The position numbers were made by a program, and so were the translations under genes. From the NCBI GenBank assembly GCA_037447655.1, contig JBBHKE010003463.1:33263-97262 (forward strand): a stretch of DNA of 64,000 nt. Reading direction: 5' to 3'. Positions 11,354 to 22,271 of this stretch are shown in pieces; position 1 is the stretch's first letter, and every line of letters starts with the position of its first letter. The stretch comes from Zygnema cylindricum (taxonomy: Eukaryota > Streptophyta > Zygnematophyceae > Zygnematales > Zygnemataceae). Below the pieces are notes generated by a model. It saw only the letters and a program-made list of their open reading frames with translations, was not told the DNA's origin and did not search any database.

Positions 11354-13032
11354 GTAAACATACTTTTGGGATTCACATGCACATTTTGCAGGACCAAACT
11401 AGTCAGTTTCCGACGCTTTTTTCCGGTTTTCTATTTTAGGTTTTCTGGAATATTTATCAAGGATTTTTTGAGGTAGTTTTATAAATTTTCTGGTTTCTTA
11501 TCTGAATTTTGAGGACTTTTGGTAATATTTTGAGGTTTTTGACTTTTTGTAAGGTGTATCGATATTAATATCGACTTACAAAGGAAATTTCAGTTTGTTG
11601 TTTTTTTTTTTTTGCTTTTGGATGCTTAATTAAGAAATATTTTTGACATCTAAATCGACAACTTTCAACCAGTTTACCATTTATGCCCTTGTTGACAATT
11701 TTACTTTGATATTTTGTTTTATCGTTTTTTTTGTCTACATTTCTTTCTGCATTTTCATGTAAACCAAGTTCTTTTGATCTTTTGGAATCGAATGATTGGG
11801 ATCAGATTTTCACCAAAGTAGTAAAAATATGAATAACTTTTCAGTGGACGATTTGTAATCGTACTTTTCCATCTAAAAAAAAGAAATTTCCTTTGGAACT
11901 TCATATTAAAGTCACCAAACCTTACAGAAAGTCAAAAACCTCAAAAAACTACTAAAAATGCTGAAAATTCCAATTGTTCAAATTCAAATCAATTTTTTTA
12001 TCCGACTCTTTTGCTATTTTTGCAGCGAAACCTTTGTCATCGGGAAATTCTCTCGATTTTGGAAGCGGAATGATGAGACCCAATTTTGCCGTTAATCCCG
12101 GACTCGTTTACGACTCCGGAGTCGAGGATTACTCTCTTCACCTTTGTTCTTATTTTCAATCTTTAAAAGTGAGAAGATTATTAGGAGAAGATTGTCCGGG
12201 GAATTTCAATGACTTCGACTATAATTCGCCCTCTCTTGTGATGAGAAATGTGAGAGGGCAAGGGTTTAACACCACTCGTCACGTCACAAATGTGGGTCCA
12301 AGTGTTATAACTTATCAAGTTTCCATTAACCAACCAAAAGGAGCTTTAGTGAAAATTTCCCCAACAATGTTGAAATTTACTGCAGGAAATAAAATACTCA
12401 AATTCACAATTTCGGTCGTCGGCAAGACCATCACAAATAATGATGATACCGGTGAGTTTTTTTCCCTTACATTGTGGTTCTTTAAACCATTTTTTGTTTA
12501 CATGGTATTGTATGGTTTCTCTTGATATTTACACATCATCTGTAAGATTATGTCCACTGTTAGTATTGTTGTTTCAAGCTTTTTTGCAATGTGGGATATT
12601 TTTTAGTTTAATGGTCCCAACATTTTGTCCAATTTTTTAGCCATTTTTCGTGTGATTTTTTGTGGGACTGTTATCTTGGTTATTTACTAGTGTTTTTTAA
12701 AGTACCAGTGATGTTTAACTTCAAAATAATCTGGTTGTTTTCTCACAGTTTGGGCTACACTAGTCTTTGGTTTATTTAATTTCTTAATGGCAGCTTAGGG
12801 CAATGGACGTATAATTACTGTTATAAAATGGGAAAAATGTTGATTTCATCACGCGTATGAAATAGTGTGGATTATGTGGTTTTTTACCAAATTTATGATG
12901 CCAATTGACGATGTCATCAATTTGCGATATCTCACAGGTGATTTCGCTTTAGGACGTTGGAGTTGGATTTCTACGGATGGGAAATATAGAGTGGAGAGCC
13001 CCATTCTGGTTCAAATTAAAGGCCTTCCGTAA
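1831..13032 (+). CDS. Subtilisin-like serine protease (plant subtilase, S8A), 12 exons
   Basis: A secreted serine endopeptidase. Exons I infer: 1831-2066, 2984-3069, 3430-3591, 3832-3943, 4719-4935, 5090-5473, 5709-5818, 6862-7101, 7558-7666, 7914-8133, 12026-12451, 12938-13032. All introns are GT..AG and phases match, giving 2397 nt (798 aa), normal for the family. The start has a purine at -3 and opens a signal peptide (about residues 1-23). An I9 propeptide follows (YSYTHSMNGFAAL), then the S8 domain: Asp160 in MIDTG, His232 in GHGSHTSSTAAG (usually GHGTHTASTAAG), oxyanion Asn340 in AAGNRGP and Ser593 in GTSMATPHVAG. The PA insert lies in exons 7-8, and exons 11-12 encode the fibronectin-III-like tail ending before TAA. 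No frame break is seen, so this is probably a functional gene, despite a 3.9-kb intron full of transposon debris. Substrate unknown. Confidence 0.93.
2133..2211. repeat. (TC)n/(TG)n microsatellite in intron 1
   Basis: An uninterrupted TC dinucleotide run of about 68 bases passes into a short TG run. It lies in intron 1 of the subtilase gene and is likely length-polymorphic. Confidence 0.9.
2380..2980. repeat. Long T tracts and (T)nGACA repeats in intron 1
   Basis: A pure run of about 32 T at 2380-2411 is followed, from about 2670 to 2970, by strongly T-rich DNA in which T runs are separated by GACA, GAAA or single A/C bases. The tract ends directly at the CAG acceptor of exon 2 (2981-2983), so it forms an extreme polypyrimidine tract. 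Open frames here (Phe-rich) are artefacts of composition. Confidence 0.85.
5985..6830. repeat. Degenerate TCCAATGT minisatellite in intron 7
   Basis: Many copies of a 7-8 base motif (TCCAATG, TCCAATAT, CTCCAATGTC) fill the intron. They are loose from about 5985 and dense from about 6465 to 6760, where a higher-order unit of roughly 25-35 bases (CCAATGTCCAATATCCAATCCT) can be seen. The reverse-strand reading is ATTGGACATTGG. Open frames on both strands here encode only this repeat (for example MSNVQCP) and are not genes. Confidence 0.85.
8536..9080. mobile_element. hAT-like MITE, copy 1
   Basis: The terminal inverted repeats are CATAGTTCAAAAGTAGG and its complement. Flanking 8-bp target duplications are GTCCTGAT (8528-8535) and GTCCCGAT (9081-9088), matching at 7 of 8 bases. 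An 8-bp duplication and a CA-type terminus fit the hAT superfamily. It is 545 bp, non-coding, and inserted into another MITE. The interior matches copy 2 in inverse orientation, with extra internal sequence. Confidence 0.75.
9241..9985. mobile_element. Non-coding DNA transposon with 3-bp TAA duplication (PIF/Harbinger-like)
   Basis: The inverted termini are GGGTGGACTTCCATT (9241-9255) and the complement of GGGTGAACTTCCATT (9971-9985). TAA flanks both sides (9238-9240 and 9986-9988). G-rich termini with a 3-bp TWA duplication resemble PIF/Harbinger elements. It is 745 bp, has no transposase frame, and interrupts the copy-4 MITE. Confidence 0.55.
10187..10493. mobile_element. hAT-like MITE, copy 2
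   Basis: A 307-bp element with termini CATAGTTCAAAAGTAGG..CCTACTTTTGAACTATG, flanked by a perfect 8-bp duplication GTTTACAT (10179-10186 and 10494-10501). It is non-coding, lies in subtilase intron 10, and is inverted relative to copy 1. The shared interior includes the GATCAAAG..AGCGATCTAAGAAGATCACATG block. Confidence 0.85.
10855..11080. mobile_element. MITE of the TACACCGTG family (copy 3)
   Basis: The left end TACCGTCTACCGCTATTAGTG and right end CTAACACTGGTGGCGATACACGGTGTA form diverged inverted termini. The interior has the family's CATTTAAAACACC, CCAATCGGAAGGTGAGAATC and TTTAAGTGGCGAAAAAACTAACAC blocks. About 226 bp, non-coding, in subtilase intron 10. Confidence 0.65.
11193..11262 (+). 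repeat. Interstitial telomere-like repeats in intron 10
   Basis: About ten consecutive units alternate between TTAGGG and TTTAGGG types (GGTTAGGTTTAGGGTTAAGG and similar), G-rich on the + strand. Arabidopsis-type plant telomeres use TTTAGGG. The mixture suggests a decayed insertion, either from double-strand-break repair or an ancestral telomere segment. Confidence 0.8.
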
Positions 13033-14730
13033 GAGTTCTTCGAAAGGAGAAACAACATATGTACACATACATGGGCGCTACTTTATCCTCCTAAAACATA
13101 AGAATATCTCCTCCAAGATGCCTTTCTTTTTAGATCAAAATGTCGATTGGAAAAGGATGAGTTTTTCGAGTTTTGCTGACGTGGTGGATATTAACCTCAC
13201 AACCTGATTTGGAGAACTACAAATCATCGCCATTCAACATCGGCCACTTTTTGCTTTTAGCGTTTTATATATTTATGTTTTCATTCGTCCCAATTTGGAG
13301 TAAAACCCCTTGAAACTGGTCGAAATAGACCACATTTTTAGCTCTCTGTAGTTGAAGTTCTATAACTTGGTTGATTTGTGTAAATTACTTCTATATTGAT
13401 ACTAGTTCAAAGGGGTGTACTTTTACGCCGAAGAAAAGTATGTACCAATTCGAGTTTTGTGAAGATTTTCGACAAAGCGGAAGAAAATGATGAAGATTAA
13501 ATGGAGAGGGAGTGTTTTGGTCGAAGGGATTTGTTGCGACACAAGTCAAAAGTTTGTCTATTGGTTCTTCGGCCTCTGCTATCATTTTTTTTAGGTTTAA
13601 GATTCTCTCCTTTCAACAACTCCACTACTAATATGGAGAGGTTCTTTTCATTGTACCACTGGTTAATAGCCTATATGCCTAAGGCCTAGCAATGTATATT
13701 AATATAGAAATATTTTTCAAGATAGAAATATAGAACAGAGAACAAAAAGGGTAAAGACTGAACGTTTTTGCCATATTAACAATTTTGAATGCTGGGCTAA
13801 AAATAGCCAAAAAGTGTTATATCATGTCGGAAAAGGTGCAGAAAAGTTAAGCTTCATATCTCTTAGTTGCTTCTTTTTATCTTTTAGAAAATTAATTGTA
13901 GTCAAGTTATTTATCCAATGTACGAAACGCAACTGTTTGTGACATCTGTCACCAAGTTTATCATTCATCAATGTGTGTCCCAGTTTCCTCATGTTCTTGA
14001 ATTTTATGATTTTACGGTCATTTCCCTTTGGTAAATTGGTTTTGCCTTGATAACCCTCTTTTCTTGGAAGGGGAGAAACTTAACCGGTAGTTTTATTTCG
14101 TATGCGTCACATAACTATGCTCAAATTTTTCGTTTTAAACTCCCCAATTGGTTCTTTTTACGATGCCTTTCGGCTTTGGGCTGGAATGGGATTCAGGGAT
14201 GAGGAATTGACATGAAATTTTATATTTAGGGTTTTTTTGGGTTTTTTAGCACATGGAGAATCTTATTAACTTTTTGAGGATGCTGAGAAGTTAAAAAAGG
14301 GGATTTGTCACAATTAAGGGCAAATGTCCATTGAAACAGAGAGCCGTTCATTTAAGCAAAAAAGTTAACGGACCTGGGAGCACTTTTACTCCAATACTTA
14401 AAATTTGACCATTAGAATTTTGTTTATTGTTGCCATTATTGTGTACTGTATGATGGCGAAACGAGGGGCTCTCCGTTGCAACCGACATTTGCCCCAAGTT
14501 AAAAAGTAGGTTAGGATTAGAACTTGCCAGCCTGTTTAAATTTGGAATATACAAAGAAGACAAAGAAGATTCTGTTTAAAAATTACAATTGTTGAGCCAT
14601 GTAGGTACAACGCTTGATTGAAATGAAAAGACTTTGACGACCGGTAACTGTTTAGAGATCACTATTTGTACGTGCCAAAAATGGAAAGAAAATGATGACA
14701 TATTAATAGTACTCGTATAAAAGTATAAAA
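13033..14730. other. Gene-free AT-rich stretch downstream of the subtilase gene
   Basis: No exon, RNA gene or transposon domain is recognised. It should contain the 3' UTR of the subtilase gene, but no canonical AATAAA close to the stop is evident. The short open frames show no family similarity. Confidence 0.4.
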
Positions 14731-15141
14731 TGTACACTGCGAATCGTTATTAGTGTCAAAGATTAATTAGTGTTGAGAAAAAAATATCGTTATTAATGCT
14801 AATTAGGAAATTTAAATATCTGTACATGTCAGACTAATTTACGGCAATTATGCGACCAAATATAATCCAATTTTTTGAGCGCACATTCTTATGCGTGCGC
14901 GTCTGATTTAATTTATTTTTTGTAAATTTTTACTTGAAAAGGTAAACTTATGTACGGTCTGACATCGACCGTACACCACACTATTTAGATCTTATAGTAC
15001 TTTCATTCTTTACGCTATTTTGTAATGTACCTTAATTAACGTAAAAGAAAAAATAAAATCATGTATACTATTTAAAAAAAAAACCAAAATTTTAGGAACC
15101 CAAATTAGAGTTATATACTCCAATAACGATTCACGGTGTAG
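14731..15141. mobile_element. MITE of the TACACCGCC/CGTTATTAG family (copy N2)
   Basis: The left end TGTACACTGCGAATCGTTATTAGTGT and right end CCAATAACGATTCACGGTGTA are inverted complements. It shares with the element at 53256-53803 the segment GCGCACATTCTTATGCGTGCG and the block TTATGTACGGTCTGACATCGACCGTACACC. About 411 bp, non-coding. Confidence 0.6.
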
Positions 15142-15699
15142 TTCCCCTATTAAAACGGAAAATGGACGTCTGAATGGCATATGACATTCGTGACACTTTG
15201 TCACATAATAATTGCATTTGAAGAAATTTGTCCTATTGTTGAGGATAGTAATACTGCAATTTTAGCGTGAAACAAACATAAAATTCCTCGAAAACTTTTT
15301 GAATTGTACGAAAAACTTTTATACAAAACAGTCCGAATCGCACGTTAACCCTTAAAAAATAGAACAAGGGAAAAATCGACAGTGTAGTTACGTTTTTAGT
15401 GTAGCTAATCTTGATCATTCTTGCTACAATAATGAAGAGATACGATCTACTTAGTTTTCAAAGCACTATATACCCAAAAAGAAACGTACAATGAAGTTGG
15501 CAATTAATGAAGGTTTCCAAATATCAATTTAACAATGCTTGTGAATTTCATTTTAACTATTTCAAGGAAAATCGTTTTATCCATAGGTCAGAAATAAAAC
15601 ATTTTTTCTCATGTATATTTAAAAATGAGTAAAATAGGTCCCCTAAAAGTAGAGTTGGGTATCAAAGATCATTTGCCAATATTTGATATGTATCGAATC

Positions 15700-15802
15700 T
15701 CAAGAACCTGATAATCGATATATCGCTTCGATATATCAAGAAGCAAAATATCGCGATGCATTGCCAATATATCGCCAATGTATCGTATCGCCGATATATC
15801 GA
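15700..15802. repeat. Cluster of ATATATCG / TATCG motifs
   Basis: Within about 100 bases the string ATATATCG or close variants (ATCGATATATCG, GATATATC, AATATCGCG, GTATCGTATCG) occurs seven or more times on a background that is not a simple tandem repeat. It could be a decayed satellite or a binding-site cluster. Confidence 0.5.
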
Positions 15803-16059
15803 GGTTTTTTTTTCAATTTTATAACTATTCTTGCTACTGCTACCAGTACTACACTACAATCCCTATTAGCGTTAATGACGCTAATTCAGCGCCCCTAAAT
15901 TTTTACCCAAATTCTCAAATGGAGTGATTAAAAAAACCCTAAAAACCAAATTAGAGTGATTGATTTCCTTGAAAATCCCCAAATTCCCAATTAGCGTTAA
16001 TCACATTGATGGTTTTTTAACACTAAATAATTGTTAACTCTAATAGCGATTCGAAGTTT

Positions 16060-16672
16060 AGTGCTACTGCAGCTGGTAGTTCTAGATGCTGCTGCTGCCA
16101 ATCCTAGAACTACTGCTGCTGCCAATACTAGAACTAATACAAGTGGTAGTACTAGCTAGTGCTCCTGCCAGTACTAGAACTACTACAACTAGTAGTATTA
16201 GTTGCTGCTGCTTCCATTACTAGAACTACTACAGCTGGTAGTACAAGCTACTGATGCTCCCATTACTACAACTACTAGAGCTGGTAGTACAAGCCGCTGC
16301 TGGTAGTACTAGCTGCTGCTGCTGGTAGTACTAGCTGCTGTTGCCAATACTAGACCTAATGCAGCTTATCGTACTAGCTACTGATGCTGCTAGTACTAGA
16401 ACTACTACAGGTGGTAGAACTAGCAGCTGGTGAAAGTACTTGTTGCTGCAAATACTAGAACAACTGCAGGTGGTAGTACTAGCTACTGCTGCTGCCAGTA
16501 CTAGAACTACTGCAGCTAGTAGTACTAGCTGCAGCTGTATTAGCTAGTAGTACTAGCTGCAGCAGCTAGTAGTATTAGCTGCTGCTGCTTGTTGTAGTAG
16601 CTGCTGAGCTAGTAGTACTAGCCGCTCCTCTTGCTTCCACTAAAAGAACTACTGTAGCTGGTAATACTAGCT
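16060..16672. repeat. CTG / AGTACTAG degenerate tandem array (array 1)
   Basis: About 600 bases built from irregular units of roughly 45-65 bases: GCTGCTGCTGCCAGTACTAG, then AACTACTGCAGCTGGTAGTACTAG. Units are partly palindromic because AGTACT and CAGCTG are self-complementary. The array runs to within a few bases of the start of the copia A 5' LTR. A related array occurs at 31915-32185, also beside an LTR-like start. Confidence 0.8.
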
Positions 16673-16678
16673 ATTGAT

Positions 16679-17676
16679 TGTTGAAATCAATAGATTTAGA
16701 GGGTATTTTATAGGTCTGAATAGGTTAAGGTAAAAGCACTGGCACTCTGCCTCCACCTTCTCTCTCTAGCCCCCATACTTGTTCTCGTCACAGAAGGTGA
16801 GAGAGAGTGGTGGAGCCATGGTTGCCTTAGCTACAAAGGCAGGACTATAGAGTGACATAAGTCACTCTTAACAAAAAGGTTGAGGCCGGCATGACTCGAA
16901 CCTTGAACCGGCATAGCTAAGCGTAGTCGTCAACTCTAACCGGTCTGTTATAAAAGTTCGTTGGAATATATGGGGTTTGATTGTTATTTAAACATTGCTA
17001 TGGAACCTTAATCCGATTAACAGAATTAGAGATAACAAACATAGAAACTCATTGTAATACAGTGGGAACAAAGACCCGCACGAAACAAATGTAACGGACA
17101 TTTTTTTTAACGGCTAATATTAAAAGCCAGTTTAGATCCCGACTAGACGCATCATCGCCAAGACACCGGAATGGCCGCTTTGGCGGTTTTCGGACGTGAC
17201 ATGATTTGGCGCCACGTGGCACGATAGAATTGGAAAGCTGGAATCGCGGGAAGCATGAGAACAAGTTTGGAGGAGACAAAGGTCTACTTTATGGCATTGT
17301 CGTACACAGACTGTACAAAAAGGACATCGACCACAGTACCTTTCTGTGCTATACAGCTCTTTGATTGGTTCGTACATCAGTTGATAGGGGCTGTGAGAAG
17401 GGTTTAGGACTTAGAGAATTGAGGAGGTAGCAACCTCTCTCCCAATGAGCTTGTATAAATATTGGCATCTTTGCCACTTGATAATTAATCGTCTAGATTG
17501 GCGTTTTCAGTGATTCTTGTAGTTGCGGACTCAAGGGAGTCTAGAATGCACAGGGGTGGAGTCCTCTTGTCTATTTGCGTACTTGGGTAGCAACGGTCCT
17601 AGTTGAAGAAAGGTTAGTCAAAAACTATCGAGAGGATTCCTGAATTCTGTAGTCCAATGGGGGACACATAATTGCA
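16679..17676 (+). repeat. 5' LTR of copia A
   Basis: Starts TGTTGAAATCAATAG and ends ATTGCA just before the primer site, about 998 bp with TG..CA ends. The first 270 bases recur at 22000-22271 as the truncated 3' LTR. A tRNA-like B-box reads on the minus strand at 16892-16902 (GGTTCGAGTCA). Confidence 0.85.
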
Positions 17677-17691
17677 GGTTATGGGCCCACC
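17677..17691 (+). other. Primer-binding site of copia A, initiator tRNA-Met anticodon-arm type
   Basis: GGTTATGGGCCCACC follows the LTR directly. From memory of plant initiator tRNA-Met, this complements its anticodon stem-loop (GGTGGGCCCATAACC) over 15 bases rather than its 3' end. Drosophila copia uses the same internal priming with a tRNA half (the Hemivirus group). Confidence 0.75.
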
Positions 17692-17793
17692 CTCTAGGGT
17701 GCCCGTCTTAAATGAATCTGGGTTCATTATTGGGAAGCCATGATGATAAGGTCTTTGTGTGACAAACGATACTGGGGTATTATCAGTGGATAA

Positions 17794-18605
17794 GTGAAAC
17801 ATCCATATCAAGGAATCCCACCAAGGTTTAGTGGAGAGAGGTTTTCTGCAGCAACATTTGCCCCAACAGAGGAGGAAGACGACGGGGACAGCAATGTGTC
17901 CCAAAAGGGGAAAGGGAAGGAGACATCCCTCACTCTTATCACCACGGCATCCAAAGCGGTGGCAGTGAAGACCAAAAAAACTGATATTCAAACGTGGGAA
18001 TACACATACATGGCTGCCAGGCATTTCATTTTGAGGCACCTCACTCAAGCTTTGGGAACCTCTCATCTTCATATTTTCAAGGCGGAGGAGTTGTGGGGGA
18101 CTTTAGTGGGGATCTATAGAGCAAGTACCATTTAGGAGCTCTAGTTGGGCGAGCAAAGGTTAGGGGTTTATACTTACAAAATGGAAAAAATGTTAGACAA
18201 GTGTAATGATCTCTTTTTTTTTATATGGAGATGGAAAGTGCCGAGTGGACAAGTACAATGAAGATGACAGTCAACACCCTCATCATGAAGTTGCCTGATG
18301 AGTATGAGAACATAGTGTACCGAGTGTAGGAAATTGATGACATTTCTGTGAAGTGGAATACCGTTGTCCGGATGATACTTGTGCGGGAAAACACCATTGA
18401 GATTCCAAGGGGAGGAAAGAGCATCCAAGCTCTAGCTGCCGGAAGGGACTTGTGGGGGAAGGATTCGAGGAAGCTGTACAACAACTTCAAAAGAGAAAGA
18501 GATCCGCCTGGAGGACCGAGGCCCCTCAAGGGTCTTTGTCATTTCTGCAAAAAGCTAGGACACTTCATGGTGGAGTGTACCAAGCTGTCGGAGATGAGGC
18601 ACTAA
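17794..18605 (+). pseudogene. gag of copia A (degenerate)
   Basis: The UBN2-like Gag core (MAARHFILRHLTQALG..) is readable at 17794-18135 and continues in shifted frames. An intact zinc knuckle (C-X2-C-X4-H-X4-C, CHFCKKLGHFMVEC) lies at 18537-18578. Frameshifts and an internal TAG at about 18133 break the frame. Compared with copia E, the knuckle here keeps its last cysteine. Confidence 0.75.
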
Positions 18606-18794
18606 TAGAACCGTGGAGGGGGTTCTTCCGAATGGAAGTAAAATGCACTTATAGTCACACAATTGAAAGGGGAGACCAAGGAGGACGAGTCCTAGGAGGA
18701 GGAGGACGAGGAGCTCCTTCTTGACAAGAATCTAGAGGAGAACGAGATCCTTCGTAAACAGAAGTGTGCTCTTCGAGCCATTCAGGAAGATCAA

Positions 18795-20340
18795 CAGGGA
18801 GGATGGATCATCGATTGAGGTGCATCTATGTATATGTGTCGTGATAGGCACCTCTTTACCAAACTAAGAATGATCCCTACTGTAAAGAAAGAGTATGGGG
18901 ATGGGAGAGTAGTTAGTACAGATCTAGTGGGTTTCGTAGATCTAAAAGTTCTAGTGAAGGGTAAGACTTCTACACTCACTTTCTCAGATGTACTCTACAT
19001 TCCTTAGCTGAGTAAAAATCTTGTCTCTACCTCTGTGTTAGATGATAAGGAGTTTGATACCTTCACTAGAAAAGGAGTCTTCATAGCTAAGACAGCAGAT
19101 AAGGGTAGCCAAGGAATGTTTAGGCTTAGCCTAAGAAATGAAAAGAAGAATGCTTATTATGTTGGTGTCCCAAACTTGATGATGTGGCATAAGAGGTTGG
19201 GGCATGTGCATTTTGATAGGTTGAGGGAAATGAAGAAACTTGGTGTAGTAGACGACATTCAGTTTGAGGATAATGAAATGATGGATTATTGTAGTGGACG
19301 TGCTCAAGGTAAGGCTCACACACTACCTTTCCCCAAAAGTGCCACATATAGAGGTGAGAAAGTACTAGATGTGACCCACACAGATATCTAAGGAACAACA
19401 AAAGTACGTTTGATTGGAGGGAAGAGGTTTATGTTGAAAATTACTGATGACTGGTCCAGATACTTTAGAGTCTACTTTTTAAAAACAAAGTCTGAAACAC
19501 CAACTTACTTCAAAGAATATAAAGCATGGAGTGAGAAATTGCATGGAACCCCCATTAAGAGAATAAGAAGTGATAATGGAGGAGAATATACCTCTAACCA
19601 ATTTGAGGAATACTTGAGGGATGAGGGAGTTCAACATCAGAAAACCGTACCATATAACCCGGAACAAAATGGGGTAGCTGAGAGGTTGAACCGGACTCTA
19701 TGAGATAGTGTACAAAGTATGTTAGCCGACAAGAAGATAGGAAAAAGGTTTTGGGCAGAAGCCATGAACTGTGTTAACTACATTAGAATTGAGTCCTAAC
19801 TACGACTGTAAAAGGAATAACACCTTATGAGAGATGGGTTGGAAGGAAACTAAATATTTCTCACCTTAAAGTATTTGGCAGTGAAGTTTACAACCTTGAC
19901 ACAGATAAGAAAAACTGGAAACTAGATGCTAAAGGGAAAGCGGGGTATTTTGTGGGATATGATGAAAATATTAAGGGAAATAAAGTCTATGACTTAGCTA
20001 AACAAGATATCATTCTGGTAAAGCACCTAGTTTTCATGGATGAAAGGAAGTCATTTGATCCCTTCAAATATACCATGAAATTAAGAATCAGTTTTGAGTC
20101 CGAGAGTGAGAAGGTCTTCGATCTTCCCGGAGGGGACACAAGGGAAAACGTGATTGCAAATTCAAGGGAGATCAAAGATAGGAGAGATAAATCGGAATCT
20201 CCTCATATTCCAATACATTCCGAGGAGTCAGTGGAGGAGGAGCTTGAACCGGCTTCCATAGATAGGGGAGCCGATGAGACAATGAGGAGTAACCCGAGAC
20301 TTCACTCCATTCCAACTTCACACTTTGAGGGAGGATAAGA
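18795..20340 (+). pseudogene. Protease-integrase region of copia A (degenerate)
   Basis: The protease active site is broken: the frame reads IID-stop-GASM near 18810 where the relatives have DSGA. The integrase zinc-binding segment (MMWHKRLGHVHFDRLREM) follows near 19180. The core keeps DDWSRY, SDNGGEY and AERLNRT (19450-19700), so the D, D and E positions are visible. A TAA interrupts before the core (about 19390) and a TGA follows AERLNRTL. Confidence 0.8.
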
Positions 20341-20459
20341 AGCAGCAAAACACTACACGAAAAGCAGGTTGCTCACAAGGTAACTAAGTTGTCTCATCCT
20401 GATGAGCCTCAGTCAGACTCGGAGGCAATGAGCAGTCCAAAGAAAGATTGATGAGTTAG

Positions 20460-21960
20460 AGCCATAAATGATGAGATGGCCTCCATCATGGAAACAAACA
20501 CTTGGGAGCTGGTGGACTGTCCTCTGGACAAAAAACCGATTGGGTGCAAATGGGTGTTTGAACTAAAACTGAACCCAAATAATACCATTAAGAGATATAA
20601 GGCTCGGTTGGTAGCAAAGGGGTTCACCCAAAAGAGGGGATACATTATAAGGAGACTTTTGCTCCAGTGGTTCAGTTCCCATGAGTAAGATTTTTCCTCA
20701 GTCTAACGGCAGCGGAAAGAAATACATCAGATGGATATTAACACCGCCTTCCTCAATGGTGAGTTAGAGGAAGAAATCTTCATAGGGCAACCAGTGGGTT
20801 TTGTAGAGGAGGGAGAGGAGAGCAAAATTTGCAGACTCAAAAAGTCTTTATATGGACTAAAGCAGGCTCCCAGACAATAGAATAAGAAACTAATTGAGTG
20901 TCTCACCGGTCAGGGATATATCCGGGTCAAGTCTGACCATTCTATTTATGTGTTAGAAGATGAGAATGGTGTTATTTTCATTGCAATTTATGTGGATGAT
21001 TTGCTGATGTTAAGTAAGTCTATGGAAAAGATCAATAAGTTAAAGAAAAATCTTAGAAGTTGATTTTACATGAAGGATTTAGGGGAAGCAAAATATATTA
21101 TAGGAATCTAAATGGAAAGAGATAGAGGGAAAATGATTATCATACTTACTCAGAAAGAGGCTTACGGAATATGCTTCAGAAATTCCAAATGGAAAAGACA
21201 AACAATTGTACCACTCCCATGGACTTGAAGAAAGTAAGTGATGGGAGTGTAGAAGGAGTGATAATCTTAGATGATCAGATGAGTTTAGAAGAGAGACAGT
21301 TTATGAAGTCTATTCTTTACATGTAGGTAGTCGGAAGCTTAATCTATTTTATGAATTGTACTAGGCTGGACATAGCGGCAGCAATTGGAGTCCTCAGTAG
21401 GAGTCTTAATGATCATAGGAAAAGAGATTAGGAGACAACCAAGAGAGTCATGAGATATTTGGTGGGAACAAGGGATTTATGGTTGCATTTGGGAGGGGAG
21501 CATACTGAGATCACTACTTGGAGTGAAGCCTGTTATGGAGATGCACCTATCAGAAGATGCACTTCTGGGTATGTGTTGTATGTGGGAGAACGTGCTTGCT
21601 GTTGGAGTAGGAAACATTAAAAGGTGGTTGCTCAGTCTAATATGGAGGCTAAGCATATGGCCTATTATTCTGTTGTGAAAGAATCAATGTGGGTCAAATC
21701 TTTGTTACAAGAACTGGTGTATATGAAGGAGGGAGTGCATGAAATGTTTTGTGATAATCAGGCTACCATTACAATTGCAGCCAATTGAAAACATCACTTT
21801 AAGGCTAAACATATAGATATAAGATTGAGTATTGTGAAGGAAAAATTTGAAAACAAAATTGTGATTATTGTGTATAGAGCTGATAGAGATATGGTGGCTG
21901 ATATAATGATAAAACTTGTGCTATCTCCCAAGTTAAAATATTGTAGAGAAAAATGTGGAC
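20460..21960 (+). pseudogene. Reverse transcriptase and RNase H of copia A (degenerate)
   Basis: The RT start is recognisable (TWELVDCPLDKKPIGCKWVF, 20500-20560), as are YGLKQAPRQ and YVDDLL near 20990. RNase H follows with the TSGYVLYVGE and FCDNQA segments (21560-21760). Several in-frame stops (for example after APRQ) and frameshifts mean no product is expected. Confidence 0.8.
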
Positions 21961-21999
21961 TAAAAGAGAAACTAAAATTAGACTAGAAAAAAATGAGAT

Positions 22000-22271
22000 T
22001 GTTGAAATTAATAGATTTAAAGGGTATTTTCTATGTCTGAATATGTTAAGTAAAAGCACAAGCAGTCTGCCCCCACTATCTCTCTCTTGCCCCCATACTT
22101 GTTGTCGTCACTGAAGGTGATGGAGACTGGTGGATCCTTGGCTGCCTTAACTACACAGGCAAGACTATAGAGGGACATAAGTCACACTTAACAAAAAGGT
22201 TAAGTCCGGCTGGACTCGAACCTTCAACCGGCACAGGTAGGCGTAGCTGTCAGCTCTAACCGGTCTGTTAG
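22000..22271 (+). repeat. Truncated 3' LTR of copia A
   Basis: Starts TGTTGAAATTAATAGATTTAAAGGG after a purine-rich tract and matches the first part of the 5' LTR until CCGGTCTGTTA, where sequence switches abruptly to minus-strand copia B. It carries a perfect tRNA-like B-box on the minus strand (GGTTCGAGTCC, 22212-22222). Confidence 0.8.

Larger units (their letters stand above)
16679..22271 (+). mobile_element. Ty1/copia retrotransposon A, degenerate, 3' LTR truncated
   Basis: Order: 5' LTR, initiator-tRNA-type primer site, gag, protease, integrase, RT, RNase H, 3' LTR piece. This gag-PR-INT-RT-RH order defines copia. The coding region is broken by many stops and frameshifts, so the element is old. 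The 3' LTR stops at about 22271, where minus-strand copia B begins. No target duplication can be confirmed; TTGAT (16674-16678) precedes the 5' LTR. Confidence 0.88.

Noticed and set aside
16060-16672. CTG array considered as a coding or CRISPR array
   Set aside because: Unit length varies, units are partly palindromic and stops occur in all frames; it fits a degenerate tandem repeat.
17614-18072. 152-aa minus-strand frame over copia A
   Set aside because: It is the antisense shadow of the LTR end and gag; no independent signal.
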